51,757 nt of DNA from Pseudomonas floridensis (GCF_002087235.1 NZ_MUIO01000110.1:1-51757), one strand, 5' to 3'; counted from the stretch's first letter, positions 1 through 8,691 are shown. The notes: generated from the letters alone by a model not told the origin. Program-made: numbers and translations.

Positions 1-290
1 GGCTGGCCGATGCCGACGTCCTGCTGGGCAGGGCGGATGAAGCGGCGGCGTTGTTCGGCCGATTGTGCGATCTGTGCAATGACGTCGGCTTGCTGGCCGA
101 GCAGTACGACCCGCAGGCTGGCCGCATGCTGGGCAATTTTCCGCAGGCGTTCAGCCACATCGGCATTATCAATACCGCGCTGAATCTTCATCGCACCGTA
201 TGCCCGGCCAGCAAGCCGACGTCATTGCACAGATCGCACAATCGGCCGAACAACGCCGCCGCTTCATCCGCCCTGCCCAGCAGGACGTAG
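1..290 (+). pseudogene. 3' fragment of a GH15 gene in inverted orientation, open at the left edge
   Basis: The plus-strand frame starting at base 3 is open from the window edge and reads as the C-terminus of a GH15 glucoamylase-like protein: LADADVLLGRADEAAALF, then GNFPQAFSHIG, then LNLHR. It then runs on antisense to the convergent minus-strand GH15 gene until a stop at 288-290. Bases 1-99 are a near-perfect inverted copy of 205-303, with one mismatch (15 versus 289, giving Asp here and Tyr in the other copy). This fragment carries the normal GH15 C-terminus that the minus-strand gene lacks. It may be the end of a second, tail-to-tail GH15 copy, one side of a small inversion, or an assembly fold-back. 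The window edge prevents a decision. Confidence 0.6.
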
Positions 291-303
291 GCATCGGCCA
301 GCC
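1..303. repeat. Inverted repeat, 99-bp arms around a 105-bp spacer
   Basis: Arm 1 is 1-99 and arm 2 is 205-303, reverse complementary with a single mismatch (15/289). The spacer is 100-204. Arm 1 may extend left of the window. The arms are coding sequence for the same C-terminal part of a GH15 protein read in opposite directions. Recombination between the arms would invert the spacer and exchange the 3' end of the minus-strand gene. Confidence 0.85.
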
Positions 304-1876
304 AGAAGGAACAGACCAGAAAGGTGCCTTCACTGCCTGAAACACCATCGATACTTCGCTCGCCGTCATAGCGCAACAACAGACCGTCCTGCATGAGCGT
401 GCGCTCGATCTGCGCAACCGTACCGATCACCCGAGGATCATCGGGCGGAAGAAAACCGGTCAAAACGATCTGCAGCAGGCTGGCATCGACTTCCTTCGCG
501 CCGTAGGTCTGCACGAAGCTGTTCAGTTGCGCGTCAAAACCGTTCTGACAGACATCAGCATGGATCTCATCCGCCACCTGCCGGTAATGCCTGGCCAGCG
601 CACGATCATCGTCACCCTCCGCCGCCTGGGCGATTTGCGTGGCATTGCGGTCGAAGGCGACCCATGCCATGACTTTGGAGTGCGTGAAGTGACGTGGCTC
701 GGAACGTATCTCCCAAATTCCAGCGTCCGGCAGATGCCAGACTTTTTCCAGAAACGGCATAACCACTTTCGAGATCGCCACACTGCGTGGATGTCGGGGC
801 ATGCCGCCTTTGAGCGCCTGAATCATCGCATCGGCCACTTCGCCGTACACGTCCAGCTGCACCTGTGTCGCCGCGCCATTGCCGACCCGTACGGGCAGCG
901 AACCTTCATAGCCGCTCAACCACGGCAACTCGAACTCCGCCAGCCGACGTTCGCCGCCTACGCCGTACATGATCTGGATCTGTTCCGGATTTCCCGCGAC
1001 GGAACGCAGCAGCCAGTCACGCCACGCCGTTGCTTCTTCGAAATAGCCCAGGTTCATGAACGCCAGCAGCGTCATGGTCGCATCGCGCAGCCAGCAATAG
1101 CGATAATCCCAGTTGCGCTCGCCACCCAACTGCTCGGGCAACGAGGTGGTCACCGCCGCGACGATGCCGCCGGTGGGCGCATAGGTCATGGCCTTGAGCG
1201 TGATCAACGAACGTTTTACCTGGTCGGTCCAAGGACCTACATCAGGGCAGCGATCCGAAAACTCGCGCCAGTAGCGCTCGGTCTGTTCGAGCGCCTGATC
1301 GGCATCGATATCCGCCTGCAATGGCTGATAGGACGCTTGGTAGGCGAGCGTAAACACGTTGCGCTCGCCTTCACTGACACTGAAATGGCTGGCCGTGTGG
1401 TGATCCTGAGGCAGCAGTGGAACAGGACTGCGCAGCACCAGCATTTCCGGGCCTGCGACGGCGGTCAGGGTGTGAGGATTCTTCTTTTCAACCCAGGGCA
1501 CTGTGCTTCCGTAGTCGAAACGTATGGCCAGATCCATGTCGAAGGCGACCTCGCCAGACAGCCCGACCACCATCCGCACCACATGCCCGGCGGTGTTCAT
1601 CGGCATGAAGTCGATCAGCATTGCGCGCCCGCTGGCGGTCTCGAACAGGGTTTCCAGAATCAGCGTGCCCGAACGATAGCGCCTCTGCACGGCGACAATG
1701 TCGGCCTGCGGCGCGATTTTCCAGCAGCCATGGTCTCTGTCACCCAACAACGCTGAAAAGCAGGAGGGCGAATCGAACCGCGGGAAACACAGCCAGTCCA
1801 GAGACCCATCACGTGCAACCAATGCAGCGGTCTGGCAGTTGCCCAGCAACGCGTAGTCTTCAATCAATGCGGCCAT
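188..1876 (-). CDS. GH15 family glycoside hydrolase (glucoamylase/trehalase-like), altered C-terminus
   Basis: The 562-residue protein belongs to glycoside hydrolase family 15, which cleaves terminal alpha-linked glucose from maltodextrins or trehalose by inversion. The start MAALIEDYALLG is typical of the bacterial cytoplasmic branch. The (alpha/alpha)6-barrel signatures are present: ERNWDYRYCWLRDA near residue 255, GYEGSLPVRVGN near 325 (general acid region), and SGSEGTFLVCSFWL near 520 (catalytic base region). Family members run about 600 residues and end in a block like GNFPQAFSHIGxINTA. Here the frame leaves that sequence after CNDVGLLA and stops five residues later (GHTVR), exactly at the end of the inverted repeat. 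The missing block is found inverted at 100-190. Catalytic residues remain, but packing of the last helices may be lost. It is the most distal gene of the leftward block, after the HAD gene. Confidence 0.85.
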   Translation of the reverse strand: MAALIEDYALLGNCQTAALVARDGSLDWLCFPRFDSPSCFSALLGDRDHGCWKIAPQADIVAVQRRYRSGTLILETLFETASGRAMLIDFMPMNTAGHVVRMVVGLSGEVAFDMDLAIRFDYGSTVPWVEKKNPHTLTAVAGPEMLVLRSPVPLLPQDHHTASHFSVSEGERNVFTLAYQASYQPLQADIDADQALEQTERYWREFSDRCPDVGPWTDQVKRSLITLKAMTYAPTGGIVAAVTTSLPEQLGGERNWDYRYCWLRDATMTLLAFMNLGYFEEATAWRDWLLRSVAGNPEQIQIMYGVGGERRLAEFELPWLSGYEGSLPVRVGNGAATQVQLDVYGEVADAMIQALKGGMPRHPRSVAISKVVMPFLEKVWHLPDAGIWEIRSEPRHFTHSKVMAWVAFDRNATQIAQAAEGDDDRALARHYRQVADEIHADVCQNGFDAQLNSFVQTYGAKEVDASLLQIVLTGFLPPDDPRVIGTVAQIERTLMQDGLLLRYDGERSIDGVSGSEGTFLVCSFWLADAYVLLGRADEAAALFGRLCDLCNDVGLLAGHTVR

Positions 1877-1984
1877 TCGTAATGCTCAGGTGGGTGAACA
1901 ATTGCCTTCATGAATACCTGCGTTCAGACCCCCGTGCCGGCAAGTGGCGGTGGGGCCGCCCTTTCAAAACAGCCCCGCTCGTTC

Positions 1985-2818
1985 TCAGCCAGGCAGGATG
2001 TAACGCCTGATCGCTGTCGCGACCCCATCCTCGAGGTTGCTGCCAGTGACATGATCAGCCTGACTCAACACGCTGGCCTCGCCCTGCCCCATGGCGATCG
2101 AAAGACCAGCCTTGTGAAACATCGCGACGTCGTTGCCGCCATCACCGATGGCCGCAGTCTGTGCAAGATCGACGCGCAGATATTCCGCCAACGCGACGAG
2201 TGCCGAGCCCTTGTTGGCCTCCAGCGCGGTGACGTCCAGATAATAGCGCTGCGAACGGGCGGCGAACGCGAGCCCCTCGATGAGCGGATTGACCTGCGCC
2301 TCCAGCGTCTTGAGCAGCTCGAAATCCTTGCTCGCAGCGACAATCTTGTCGACCCGATCCAGATACGGCTCAAAGCTGTCGACTTGAACCGGCTCATAGC
2401 CCAAGGCGTGATGCTCGTGGTCGACATAGTCGCCATTCGGATCGATCAGCAGCCAGTCATCGTCGGCAAACACCCAGATCGCAACCTTTTGCGTGGCGAA
2501 CAACTCAAGGCACGTACGTACGGCCTTAGGGTCGATGCGATGCGCGACCAGAAGACGGCCATCGGCATGCGTGATAGTGCCGCCGTTGAATGCAACGGTG
2601 GGCAACTCGATATTCAGTGCTTCGATGACCTGACGCATCGCACGCGGCGGCCGGCTACTGGCCAGGGTGAAATGAACCCCGGCGTGTTGCAGATCGCGAA
2701 TCGCGTCAATATTAGCCTGGCTCAGGCTATGATCAGGACGCAGCAACGTACCATCGATATCGGAAAGCAGAAAACGCACAGATTGCTCGGACGCAGACAC
2801 TCCGGATTGCTCAGACAT
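1985..2818 (-). CDS. Cof-type HAD family sugar-phosphate phosphatase
   Basis: This is a 277-residue haloacid dehalogenase superfamily phosphatase of the Cof/YbiV-like subgroup. The nucleophile motif DIDGTLL lies about 20 residues in, the C2 cap domain is in the middle, and the acidic metal-binding motif GDGGNDVAMF is near residue 228. Family members dephosphorylate sugar phosphates or related metabolites in the cytoplasm. I chose the ATG at 2818, giving MSEQSGV. It overlaps the end of zwf by 8 bases, and the upstream in-frame ATGs lie deeper inside zwf. The overlap means translational coupling to zwf, so a role with hexose phosphates is likely, although the exact substrate cannot be read from sequence. 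Confidence 0.85.
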   Translation of the reverse strand: MSEQSGVSASEQSVRFLLSDIDGTLLRPDHSLSQANIDAIRDLQHAGVHFTLASSRPPRAMRQVIEALNIELPTVAFNGGTITHADGRLLVAHRIDPKAVRTCLELFATQKVAIWVFADDDWLLIDPNGDYVDHEHHALGYEPVQVDSFEPYLDRVDKIVAASKDFELLKTLEAQVNPLIEGLAFAARSQRYYLDVTALEANKGSALVALAEYLRVDLAQTAAIGDGGNDVAMFHKAGLSIAMGQGEASVLSQADHVTGSNLEDGVATAIRRYILPG

Positions 2819-4343
2819 TGAGTTCCCGCCATTCACGACCATCACGACTCAACAGGTCATCAGCAACCCCTGGACCATCCTTGCCCGCCTCGTACATCGT
2901 CACCTCGGGTTGCCTGGCCCAGGCATCGAGAAACGGCTGCACGGCACGCCAGCCATTTTCGATGTTGTCAGCACGCTGAAACAGCGTCTGGTCACCGGTC
3001 AGGCAGTCATAAATCAAGGTCTCGTAGCCAGTGGACGGCTGCATTTCGAAGAAATCCTTGTAGGCAAAGCCCAGCTCGATGTCTTCCATCTCCAGCGTCG
3101 GGCCAGGGCGCTTGGCGAACAGATCGAACCACATGCCTTCGTTTGGTTGAATCTGGATTCTCAGGTAGTTTGGCTTGAGCCGGTCAACTTCTGTGTCGCG
3201 AAACTGAGCATAGGGCGCAGGCTTGAAGCAGATGGCGATCTCGGTGCTGCGCGCGCTCATGCGCTTGCCGGTACGCAGATAGAACGGCACACCCACCCAG
3301 CGCCAGTTGTCGACCATGACTTTGAGCGCCACATAGGTTTCCGTGGTGCTGTCCGCTGCCACACGCTCTTCCTGACGGTAACCGGCCAGCTTGCGACCGG
3401 ATACCTCGCCCTCCGAGTACTGGCCACGCACGGAGTTGGCCAAGGCCTCTTCCTCGCTCCATGGCCGAATCGCCCCAACTACCTTGGCTTTTTCGCCGCG
3501 CACCGCATCAGCACCGAACGCCGCCGGCGGCTCCATCGCGACCATCGCCAGCAACTGGAACAAGTGATTGGGCACCATGTCGCGCAACGCCCCGGTGTTC
3601 TCGTAGAAACTGCCGCGAGTCTCGACACCGACCGTCTCGGCGGCAGTGATCTGCACGTGGTCGATGTAATGATTGTTCCAGAACGATTCGAACAGGCCGT
3701 TGGAGAAACGGCTGACCAGAATGTTCTGTACTGTCTCTTTGCCCAGATAATGGTCGATGCGGTAAATCTGCTTTTCGCTCATCGCTTTGAGCAGGCATTC
3801 GTTCAACTCGACCGCACTGGCCAGATCCGAGCCGAAAGGCTTTTCGATCACAACCCTGCGAAACGCACCATCCGCTTCGTTCAACAACCCCGAAGCGCCC
3901 AGTCGGGTCGCGACTTCCTTGAAGAAACGCGGCGCGGTGGCGAGGTAGAACACTGCATTGGCCGAGCCGGTGCTCTTGATCTTGCGTTCGATGTCCTGAT
4001 AAGTGGAATCGTCGAGAAAATCGCCCTGTACGTAGCTGATGCGTTCGGCCAGCTTCCCCCAGAGCGCAGGATCCAGCGGCTCCTTTCCCGACTCCGCGAC
4101 TTTCGAGGCGGACTCTTCGCGAATAAAGTTTTCAAGCTTGCTGGCAAAGTCGGCGTCACTGATCGCATTGTGATCGACGCCAACGATGTGCAGCCCTTCA
4201 TCCACCAGACCGTCACGCGCCAGATTGTAGAGCGCCGGCATCAGCAGGCGTTTGACAAGATCCCCGTGTGCACCAAACAGAAACAGCGTCGTGGGTGGTG
4301 CAACCTCGGCTTTTTGCTCGGAAGTGCCGCGTGACAGGCCCAT
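2811..4343 (-). CDS. zwf: Glucose-6-phosphate 1-dehydrogenase
   Basis: The 510-residue protein oxidises glucose 6-phosphate to 6-phosphogluconolactone with NAD(P)+, the entry to the pentose-phosphate and Entner-Doudoroff pathways. The Rossmann motif LFLFGAHGDLVKRLL lies near residue 20. The active-site signature RIDHYLGKETVQN is at about 200, with the catalytic His and substrate-binding Lys. The sugar-contact segment YLRTGKRM is near 350. Length matches the family (about 490-510). Its partner is gnd rather than edd/hexR, which points to the paralogue often called zwfB or zwf-2 in pseudomonads. The ATG shares one base with the gnd stop (TAATG), so the two are coupled. Expression probably follows the promoter ahead of gnd. 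Confidence 0.97.
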   Translation of the reverse strand: MGLSRGTSEQKAEVAPPTTLFLFGAHGDLVKRLLMPALYNLARDGLVDEGLHIVGVDHNAISDADFASKLENFIREESASKVAESGKEPLDPALWGKLAERISYVQGDFLDDSTYQDIERKIKSTGSANAVFYLATAPRFFKEVATRLGASGLLNEADGAFRRVVIEKPFGSDLASAVELNECLLKAMSEKQIYRIDHYLGKETVQNILVSRFSNGLFESFWNNHYIDHVQITAAETVGVETRGSFYENTGALRDMVPNHLFQLLAMVAMEPPAAFGADAVRGEKAKVVGAIRPWSEEEALANSVRGQYSEGEVSGRKLAGYRQEERVAADSTTETYVALKVMVDNWRWVGVPFYLRTGKRMSARSTEIAICFKPAPYAQFRDTEVDRLKPNYLRIQIQPNEGMWFDLFAKRPGPTLEMEDIELGFAYKDFFEMQPSTGYETLIYDCLTGDQTLFQRADNIENGWRAVQPFLDAWARQPEVTMYEAGKDGPGVADDLLSRDGREWRELNV

Positions 4344-5317
4344 TACTTGGGTTCCTTGTGACCACCGAAGCCAAAGCGCATGGCAGACAGCATCTTGTCA
4401 GCGTACGAGCTGGTCTGGCGTGAGCGGAAGCGTGCAAACAGCGCACTGGACAAGACCGGAACAGGAACCGCCTGTTCGATAGCCGCCTCGATCGTCCAGC
4501 GCCCTTCCCCACTGTCCGCCACCGAGCCGGAGAAGGCATCCAGTTGCGGGTCGCTGGCCAGTGCGTCGGCAGTCAGGTCCAGCAACCAGGAGGACACCAC
4601 GCTGCCGCGACGCCACACTTCGGCAATGTCAGCCATGTTCAGGTCGAAACGCTGTTCGGCTGGCAGATGCTCGGCATTCTTTTGCTTGAGCAGATCGAAG
4701 CCCTCGGCAAACGCCTGCATCATGCCGTACTCGATGCCGTTGTGAATCATCTTCACGAAGTGGCCCGAGCCAGCCGGACCTGCATGGATATAGCCTTGCT
4801 CTGCACGGGCGTCGTCAGACTTGCGGTCTCTGGTGCGCGGAATGTCGCCCATGCCCGGTGCCAGCGTGGCGAACAGCGGGTCCAGACGTTCGACGATGGC
4901 GCTCTCGCCACCGATCATCATGCAATAGCCACGCTCCAGTCCCCAGACGCCACCGGAGGTACCGACGTCCACATAATGCAAACCCTTGACGGTCAGCTCC
5001 TGTGCACGACGGATATCGTCTTTATAGAAAGTGTTGCCGCCGTCGATGATCACGTCATCGGGCTCAAGCAACTCACTCAGGATCTGAATGGTGTCTTCAG
5101 TCGGCGCGCCCGCGGGCAGCATCACCCAGATGGCACGCGGTGCCTGCAGGGCACTCACCAGCCCGGCCAGATCGGCGGCCGGTGTCGAGCCTTCATTGGC
5201 CAGGGCGCTGCGTGATGCTTCGTCGCGGTCATACACCACCGTTGTGTGACCGTCGAGCATCAAACGCCGTGCGATATTGCCGCCCATTCGGCCCAGTCCA
5301 ATAATCCCAAGTTGCAT
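4343..5317 (-). CDS. gnd: 6-phosphogluconate dehydrogenase, short (NAD-type) form
   Basis: The 324-residue enzyme oxidatively decarboxylates 6-phosphogluconate to ribulose 5-phosphate. The N-terminal Rossmann motif GLGRMG is at residues 7-12. The substrate-binding GTSGGVWGLERG lies near 120 and the catalytic KMIHNGIEYGMMQ near 190. At about 325 residues it is the short decarboxylating form, which usually prefers NAD+, rather than the 470-residue NADP-type enzyme. A strong ribosome site (TAGGAGCAACTTC) precedes the ATG. It is the first gene of the gnd-zwf-HAD operon. A 9-bp inverted repeat at 5462-5490 sits about 145 bases upstream and is a candidate operator. Confidence 0.95.
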   Translation of the reverse strand: MQLGIIGLGRMGGNIARRLMLDGHTTVVYDRDEASRSALANEGSTPAADLAGLVSALQAPRAIWVMLPAGAPTEDTIQILSELLEPDDVIIDGGNTFYKDDIRRAQELTVKGLHYVDVGTSGGVWGLERGYCMMIGGESAIVERLDPLFATLAPGMGDIPRTRDRKSDDARAEQGYIHAGPAGSGHFVKMIHNGIEYGMMQAFAEGFDLLKQKNAEHLPAEQRFDLNMADIAEVWRRGSVVSSWLLDLTADALASDPQLDAFSGSVADSGEGRWTIEAAIEQAVPVPVLSSALFARFRSRQTSSYADKMLSAMRFGFGGHKEPK

Positions 5318-5461
5318 GAAGTTGCTCCTAAACTCGTAAAAGGGGCCTCACCTGTCATCCAGCGCTTCAACAGTGCGTGAGCATGCTGGTTAGTCAAGCG
5401 AGGCAGAACGTCGGTTCCCCAGAGGGTAGATGACCGCAGCCATGCCACCCGATGGTGCATT

Positions 5462-5490
5462 TTGTCGCGATCAAGAAACGTTCGCGACAA
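5462..5490. promoter_or_regulatory. Candidate operator: 9-bp inverted repeat upstream of gnd
   Basis: TTGTCGCGA (5462-5470) and TCGCGACAA (5482-5490) are perfectly reverse complementary across an 11-base spacer. The adjacent AT-rich tract (about 5490-5512) could hold a promoter reading toward gnd. It does not match the short HexR consensus I know (TTGT-N7/8-ACAA) because the ends are too far apart. The 5318-5630 gap holds nothing else I recognise. Confidence 0.45.
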
Positions 5491-5630
5491 TTAAAAATAA
5501 AAAAGTTCCAATTTGAGGCAAAAGAAATCAGAATCTGTGCCGATAGAGAGGTTAGCAGCGGCCACTCAGGGATTGATAGTCATTGCCACGGGCCTTTCTG
5601 AGGTTGAATCCGCCATTTGCGAGGTGAGCA

Positions 5631-5804
5631 ATGGGCACTGTACTACCAGCACTTGCACCACAAACCCTGTATGTCACGATCCGCCGCGACGAACTGCGTG
5701 CGTTGAAAGAAGAACGTGAGCAGCTGCAAAAACGAGTCGCTCATCTGAGCCTCATGCTTCAGCAAAGCCAGTTGTCGTCTTCCGGCACAGCCTTACAGCT
5801 CTGA
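5631..5804 (+). CDS. Small conserved-looking coiled-coil protein (57 aa)
   Basis: The reading frame begins MGTVLPALAPQTLYVTIR and continues with a charged heptad-like stretch (RRDELRALKEEREQL) suggesting a short amphipathic helix or coiled coil, then a Ser/Gln-rich tail. A good ribosome site (GAGGTGAG) lies a few bases before the ATG. There is no signal peptide, membrane segment or known domain. Support comes from the ribosome site, the codon choice and the plausible protein composition. It stands alone between gnd (divergent) and the acetyltransferase gene. The function is unknown. Confidence 0.6.
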   Translation: MGTVLPALAPQTLYVTIRRDELRALKEEREQLQKRVAHLSLMLQQSQLSSSGTALQL

Positions 5805-5988
5805 AGCTTTAACCCTGCGTCCTGTCATGACCGCCCCGTGGCAAGCCCGATCCGCTGGCTTGCCCACCTGATGCCCCCTTCCCCGCCATCCTTTTGAACA
5901 GTTCGGCCCCAGACACTCTGCGCGCATTTTGCGCCAGATATGTTTTGCGGACCAGACACAATTCGCAATGCCCGGCCACGACGCTACG

Positions 5989-6510
5989 TCATAGAGCCTT
6001 CTGCCAGAACATCGCACGCCCCATTTCGGGATTCAATTGATAATTGTCGAAGCCGATTTTGCGATACGCCCCCTGCGCCACTTCATTGCCTTCGAGCACT
6101 TCCAGCGTCAGCTTGCAACACCCGCGCTGACGGGCAATCTCTTCGACCTTGGCGAGCATCTTCTGACTGATGCCCTTGCCTCGGTGCGCAGCGATGACCG
6201 CCACGTCATGAATGTTGACTAACGGACGGCAGGCAAACGTCGAAAACCCCTCGAAGCAATTGACCAGGCCAACGGGTTCACCAGCGATGAAAGCCAGGAC
6301 GCTGAATGCATGCGGTCGTTTAGCCAGTTCGATTGCCACCTGCTCGCGGGTGTCGCTCGACAGCGGCTTGCCGGTCCCCATTACATCCAGAGCGTATTCG
6401 TTCAAGACGAACCCAATCGCGCTCGCATGAACCGGATTGGTGTAACTCGCTTGCAGTACCAACACCTCTGGGCCTTCCATTTCCGTCCTCGTCAACCAAT
6501 AAGTCGTCAT
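5989..6510 (-). CDS. GNAT family N-acetyltransferase
   Basis: The 173-residue protein has the GNAT fold. The acetyl-CoA-binding motif A is HRGKGISQKMLAKVEEIA (about 113-130), preceded by the beta-4 strand VNIHDVAVI and followed by KLTLEVLEGNEVAQGAYRKIGF. It should transfer an acetyl group from acetyl-CoA to an amine, but the substrate cannot be told. An alternative start at the Met in EMEGPEV would remove ten residues. Its promoter must lie in the 6511-7080 gap, divergent from glgA. Confidence 0.85.
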   Translation of the reverse strand: MTTYWLTRTEMEGPEVLVLQASYTNPVHASAIGFVLNEYALDVMGTGKPLSSDTREQVAIELAKRPHAFSVLAFIAGEPVGLVNCFEGFSTFACRPLVNIHDVAVIAAHRGKGISQKMLAKVEEIARQRGCCKLTLEVLEGNEVAQGAYRKIGFDNYQLNPEMGRAMFWQKAL

Positions 6511-7080
6511 AAGCGTGCTTTACGATGGGGCCTGCCCGGTTAAAGGCAGGCCAAAGGAGCGCGATTCTATCCCGTCACGCGCCAAAATGTTTCGGTATAG
6601 AAGTGGGAAATTTCAACAGGTGCCCGTAAATAGACATACCACGCACCCGGAAAAGGCAGCGCACTTGAATACGCACACTAAAACCGCGAAACCGGCAGCC
6701 GTCTTTTCATCCAGCCGGGGCTAAAACCGATAATTGTCCAACAATCCGACGGCCGGTCAGGCGATCTGAAAGTCGTTAACGCATTGCCCTGAAAAAGCGC
6801 AGACACTGCACGCCCATTTGCCCGTAATCAGGCCATCAACGCCTGCGCCAGACGACCGCCGGTAAAAAAGTCGAAACTTCTCCAGACCGGTCGGGTCATG
6901 TGAATAGAGCGCCTATGCTGATGGCTGACTGCAGGGAATGGCTGCATCGCGCTGCATCGCTGCTATGTATAGTGAAAGTAGGTACTGTTCTTGCGTAGTG
7001 CATGTGCAGATACCCCGGCCATAGGAAATGGCCAATAAAAATCAAGTGATGCACCAACACTGTTTGAACGGGAGAAAACG
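6511..7080. promoter_or_regulatory. 570-bp divergent intergenic region between the GNAT gene and glgA
   Basis: No convincing gene lies here; the one plus-strand frame of 69 codons has no ribosome site and an odd composition. Near the glgA side is a perfect tandem 10-bp repeat (GCTGCATCGC twice, 6941-6960), followed by TATGTATAGT, which could serve as an extended -10 element. That would give a leader of about 100 bases before glgA. The ribosome site GGGAGAAAACG precedes the glgA ATG. The promoter assignment is inference. Confidence 0.4.
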
Positions 7081-8673
7081 ATGATTAGCGCCGCTGTCAA
7101 AACCCAGAAGGGAGAGAGTTTTAACCAGCCGGCCAGCGAGCTGACTCATCTGCCGGTTTTCGCTACGACGAGCGTTCCACTGCTGCAACTGCCGACTTCG
7201 ACTTCACAGCCCACACTTTCCCAGATCAACAGACGCAAAGTTCTGTTCGTCACATCGGAACTGGCTGACCTGGTGAAAACCGGGGGTTTGGGCGATGTGT
7301 CTGCTGCCTTGCCGCGAGCCATGCGTCACCTGCACGATGTCCGCGTGCTGATACCCGGCTACCCGCAAGTGATCAATAGCGGCAACCCTATCCATATCAT
7401 CAGCCAGTTGGGTGGTTATGCAGGCCTGCCCGCCTGCAAGATCGGCCGGATGGACATGAAGGACGGGCTGGTGATTTATGTTCTGATCTGCCCTGAATTA
7501 TACGAACGCGAAGGCACACCCTACGCTGACCGCCATGGCCGCGACTGGTCGGATAACCACATCCGTTTTGCTCGCCTTGGCCTTGCCGCAGCGGATTTCG
7601 CCGCAGGTGCAGTGAAGACCCAGTGGTGCCCGGAACTGGTTCACGCCCATGACTGGCCTGCAGGTCTGGCACCTGCCTATATGAAGTGGCGCGGTCAATC
7701 GACACCGAGCATTTTCACCATTCACAACCTGGCGTATCAAGGCACTGTGAGCACCGGTTCCAGCCGTGAACTCGGTATCCCCGACGAAGCACTGCACGCT
7801 GAAGGCATGGAATTCTACGGCAAATTGTCGTTTATCAAGGCAGGCATGGCGTATGCCAGCCACATCACTACTGTCAGCGCAACCTATGCCCGGGAAATCA
7901 CCACACCGGAATTTGGCTGCGGCCTGGAAGGCTTCCTGCAGAGCAAGGCTGAAAAAGGCCAGCTCAGTGGCATTCCAAACGGCATTGACGCCAGCTGGGA
8001 CGCTTCCACCGACGAACACCTGATCTGCCACTTTGCGCCCAACGAATGGCTGCGCAAGGAAATCAACGCCGACTACGTTCGTGAACTGTTCAATCTCGAC
8101 GAGTCGACAGGTCCGCTGTTTGCCGTGGTGTCGCGTCTGGTCTATCAGAAAGGTCTTGACCTGACCATTGGCGTGGCCGAGCACATCGTCAATAACGGTG
8201 GCCAGATCGCGATCATCGGTCGTGGCGAACCCGAGGAAGAAGACGCCATGCGCGCCCTCGCCGCGCGCTTCCCGGGCCGTATCGGCGTGCGTATCGGCTT
8301 CAATGAAACCGACGCCCGACGCATGTTCGCCGGAAGTGACTTCCTGCTGATGCCTTCGCGCTACGAACCCTGTGGCCTGAGCCAGATGTATGCGCAGCGC
8401 TTCGGCTCTTTGCCGGTTGCCCGTAACACAGGCGGTCTGGCCGACACGATCGAAGACGGTGTCACCGGTTTTCTGTTCGATGAATCGACTGTGGAGAGCT
8501 ACGCCGAAGCCCTTAATCGTGCTTTCCAGGTGTTTGCCCACCCAGAGCTGCTCAATGCCATGCGCTGCCGCGCCATGGCCGCCCCGTTCAACTGGCATCA
8601 AGCGGTAGAGCCCTACGCAGAACTGTATCGCGACCTGTTGAAGAAAAATGCGGGTGTTTCAATTCACTACTGA
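7081..8673 (+). CDS. glgA: Glycogen synthase (GT5)
   Basis: The 530-residue glucosyltransferase extends alpha-1,4-glucan chains from ADP-glucose. The nucleotide-sugar motif KTGGLGDV is at residues 66-73, a conserved central SxLVYQKGLDL segment is present, and the C-terminal PSRYEPCGLSQMYA motif carries the catalytic-site Glu. In most GlgA proteins KxGGLGDV is about 15 residues from the start, so this protein has an N-terminal extension of about 50 residues rich in Ser, Thr and Pro. The start is supported by the ribosome site and by the open frame. It heads the glgA-treZ-malQ-treY operon and lies 18 bases upstream of treZ. Confidence 0.96.
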   Translation: MISAAVKTQKGESFNQPASELTHLPVFATTSVPLLQLPTSTSQPTLSQINRRKVLFVTSELADLVKTGGLGDVSAALPRAMRHLHDVRVLIPGYPQVINSGNPIHIISQLGGYAGLPACKIGRMDMKDGLVIYVLICPELYEREGTPYADRHGRDWSDNHIRFARLGLAAADFAAGAVKTQWCPELVHAHDWPAGLAPAYMKWRGQSTPSIFTIHNLAYQGTVSTGSSRELGIPDEALHAEGMEFYGKLSFIKAGMAYASHITTVSATYAREITTPEFGCGLEGFLQSKAEKGQLSGIPNGIDASWDASTDEHLICHFAPNEWLRKEINADYVRELFNLDESTGPLFAVVSRLVYQKGLDLTIGVAEHIVNNGGQIAIIGRGEPEEEDAMRALAARFPGRIGVRIGFNETDARRMFAGSDFLLMPSRYEPCGLSQMYAQRFGSLPVARNTGGLADTIEDGVTGFLFDESTVESYAEALNRAFQVFAHPELLNAMRCRAMAAPFNWHQAVEPYAELYRDLLKKNAGVSIHY

Positions 8674-8691
8674 GGAAAAAGGGGTCAATGG

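Noticed and set aside
527..1756. Long plus-strand frame opposite the GH15 gene
   Set aside because: It is the antisense shadow of a gene with clear GH15 motifs; composition is His/Gln/Arg-rich without any domain.
2910..4334. 474-codon plus-strand frame opposite zwf
   Set aside because: Antisense shadow; zwf carries unambiguous active-site motifs on the other strand.
6515..6724. 69-codon plus-strand frame in the GNAT-glgA gap
   Set aside because: No ribosome site, overlaps the GNAT promoter region and has non-protein-like composition.
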